Of a stretch of DNA of 6,275 bases, positions 4,986 through 6,275 are shown piece by piece (the stretch's first letter is position 1; each line of letters opens with the position of its first letter). Under the pieces are notes generated by a model that did not search any database, was not told the origin of the DNA, and saw nothing but the letters and a program-made list of their open reading frames with translations. The DNA lies in contig CAMEZN010000112.1 of assembly GCA_945947845.1 (NCBI GenBank), positions 1 through 6,275 on the forward strand, in the 5' to 3' direction. The position numbers and the translations under genes are program-made. This stretch comes from an uncultured Mucispirillum sp. (GTDB lineage: Bacteria; Chrysiogenota; Deferribacteres; Deferribacterales; Mucispirillaceae).

Positions 4986-6251
4986 TTATGCTTGATAAAC
5001 TAATTTTCCTTTTTTAAAAGTATAGACTGCTTTTCCTTTTAATTTTTTATTTAAAAAAGGAGTATTAAATGATTTAGATTTATTTATTTCTCTTGTATAA
5101 GTATATTCTATATCTGCATCAATAACAACAATATCTGCCTGTTTTCCTTTTGCAATCATACCTAGGTTATCTTTTTTAAGTATTTTAGAAGGGTTATAAG
5201 ACATTAACCTTGCAAAATCAGTCCATAAAAGTTTACCTTCATCTATTCTTTTTATAGTTAAAGGCACAGCTGTTTGATACCCAATAATACCTACTGGTGC
5301 AAGCCCAAATTCTACAAACTTTTCATCATCTTGGTGTGGTGCATGGTCTGTGGAAATACAGTCAATTGTGCCGTCTTTAAAGCCCTGTAAAATAGCTTCT
5401 ATATCTTCTTCTTCCCTTAAAGGCGGGCTCATTTTATAGTTAGTATCATAAGTTAAGCAGTTTTCATCTGTTAATGTAAAGTGATGTGGTGTTGCTTCTG
5501 CTGTTACATTAATTCCTTCATTTTTACCCCAGCGGATTATATCAACAGCTTCTTTTGAACTAACATGACTTATATGGACTCTTGATTTTGTAAGGCGGGC
5601 AAGCATAATATCTCTTGCAATAATAACAGATTCTGATTCTGACGGGATACCGTTTAAACCATTAATTGCTGAAATTCTGCCTTCATTCATATAGCCATTA
5701 CCTTGAAGATTTGTATCAATTGCATGCACAGAAATAAATGAATCAAAATATCTTACATATTCTAATGCTCTCCGCATTACTTCTGCATTCATAATAGTAT
5801 ATCCATCATCGGAAAATCCGCATACACCATTTTCTATTAAATCGCCCATTTCTGTTAATTCTTCGCCTTTTAAACCTTTTGTAACAGCCCCATAAGGAAG
5901 TGCATCAAAAAGTCCGTCGTTTTTAGCTTTATTAATAATAAATGCAGCAACAGGTGCATTATCTATAACTGGTTTAGTATTTGCCATGCAGCATGCTGTT
6001 GTAATACCGCCAGCAACAGCTGCCATACCTGCACTTGTAATATCTTCTTTATATTCAAAGCCCGGCTCTCTCATGTGTGAATGCATATCAATAAGCCCCG
6101 GAAGAACATATTTTCCAGAGCAGTCATACACATTATCAGCAGTTACATCTTCATTTGTAATATCTTCAATAACATCACCATTTATCAAGATATTACCATC
6201 AGTAATTTTATCATAATTAACTATTTTGCAGTTTTTAAGTAATGTTTTCAT
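4986..6251 (-). CDS. pyrC: Dihydroorotase, class I
   Basis: PyrC cyclises N-carbamoyl-aspartate to dihydroorotate, the third step of pyrimidine synthesis, as a cytoplasmic zinc amidohydrolase. The 421 residues fit the class I, Bacillus/Aquifex-like type rather than the shorter E. coli type. Metal and substrate residues seen are His57, His59 and Arg61 in DMHSHMREPG, the FSDDG motif (146-150), His176 in SVHAID, His229 in HISHVSS and the catalytic Asp302 in STDHAPH. MANTKP (89-94), YKMSPPLR (272-279) and GIIGYQTAVPL (321-331) are further family blocks. The usual HxED after strand five reads HAID, with Ile178 for Glu. The ATG has a GGTGA site at 6263-6259 on the minus strand, seven bases upstream. 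A TAA at 6271-6269 could be the stop of an adjacent upstream gene, perhaps pyrB, but too little is visible. It converges on ribB and shares its terminator. Confidence 0.95.
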   Translation of the reverse strand: MKTLLKNCKIVNYDKITDGNILINGDVIEDITNEDVTADNVYDCSGKYVLPGLIDMHSHMREPGFEYKEDITSAGMAAVAGGITTACCMANTKPVIDNAPVAAFIINKAKNDGLFDALPYGAVTKGLKGEELTEMGDLIENGVCGFSDDGYTIMNAEVMRRALEYVRYFDSFISVHAIDTNLQGNGYMNEGRISAINGLNGIPSESESVIIARDIMLARLTKSRVHISHVSSKEAVDIIRWGKNEGINVTAEATPHHFTLTDENCLTYDTNYKMSPPLREEEDIEAILQGFKDGTIDCISTDHAPHQDDEKFVEFGLAPVGIIGYQTAVPLTIKRIDEGKLLWTDFARLMSYNPSKILKKDNLGMIAKGKQADIVVIDADIEYTYTREINKSKSFNTPFLNKKLKGKAVYTFKKGKLVYQA

Positions 6252-6258
6252 ATATATT

Positions 6259-6263
6259 TCACC
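6259..6263 (-). promoter_or_regulatory. Ribosome binding site of pyrC
   Basis: On the minus strand GGTGA precedes the ATG at 6251 by seven bases, supporting this start codon. No promoter is visible in the remaining 12 bases of the window. Confidence 0.55.
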
Positions 6264-6275
6264 ATTATTTATTTT

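Overview
The window is an AT-rich bacterial segment with tight gene spacing, good Shine-Dalgarno sites and strongly A/T-ending codons. The low G+C and the gene content would fit a Deferribacterota-type genome such as Mucispirillum. That assignment is a guess from composition and gene order, not a proof.

Positions 151-3819 carry five genes on the + strand with gaps of 2-21 bases, so they look like one operon. They encode a RodZ-like membrane protein (HTH, one membrane segment, C-terminal DUF4115-like domain), a 266-residue protein that looks like a degenerate aspartate-semialdehyde dehydrogenase/USG-1 homologue, a full-length NifS/IscS-family protein, a NifU/IscU-type Fe-S scaffold and a small Nfu-type carrier with a CxxC motif. 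A hairpin at 3863-3895 closes the unit. The last three genes form an Fe-S assembly cassette.

The most notable observation is in the NifS-family gene. Its reading frame is intact and it keeps the sulfur-accepting Cys loop (Cys326). The canonical S-x-H-K motif, which holds the PLP Schiff-base lysine, reads A-A-Q-N (residues 200-203). The Gln of the HVDATQ motif and the Arg that normally binds the substrate carboxylate also appear to be lost. This suggests a lineage of catalytically altered or inactive desulfurase still coupled to its scaffold, and its immediate upstream neighbour also looks like a pseudo-enzyme.

Positions 3919-4303 are a long leader: a well-conserved FMN riboswitch aptamer, about 240 bases of AT-rich sequence with several weak hairpins, and a hairpin that overlaps the ribosome binding site of ribB. 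ribB (4304-4927) encodes a stand-alone DHBP synthase for riboflavin synthesis. A strong hairpin at 4935-4970, with A and T tracts on its two sides, can terminate both ribB and the convergent gene pyrC (4986-6251, - strand), a class I dihydroorotase of pyrimidine synthesis.
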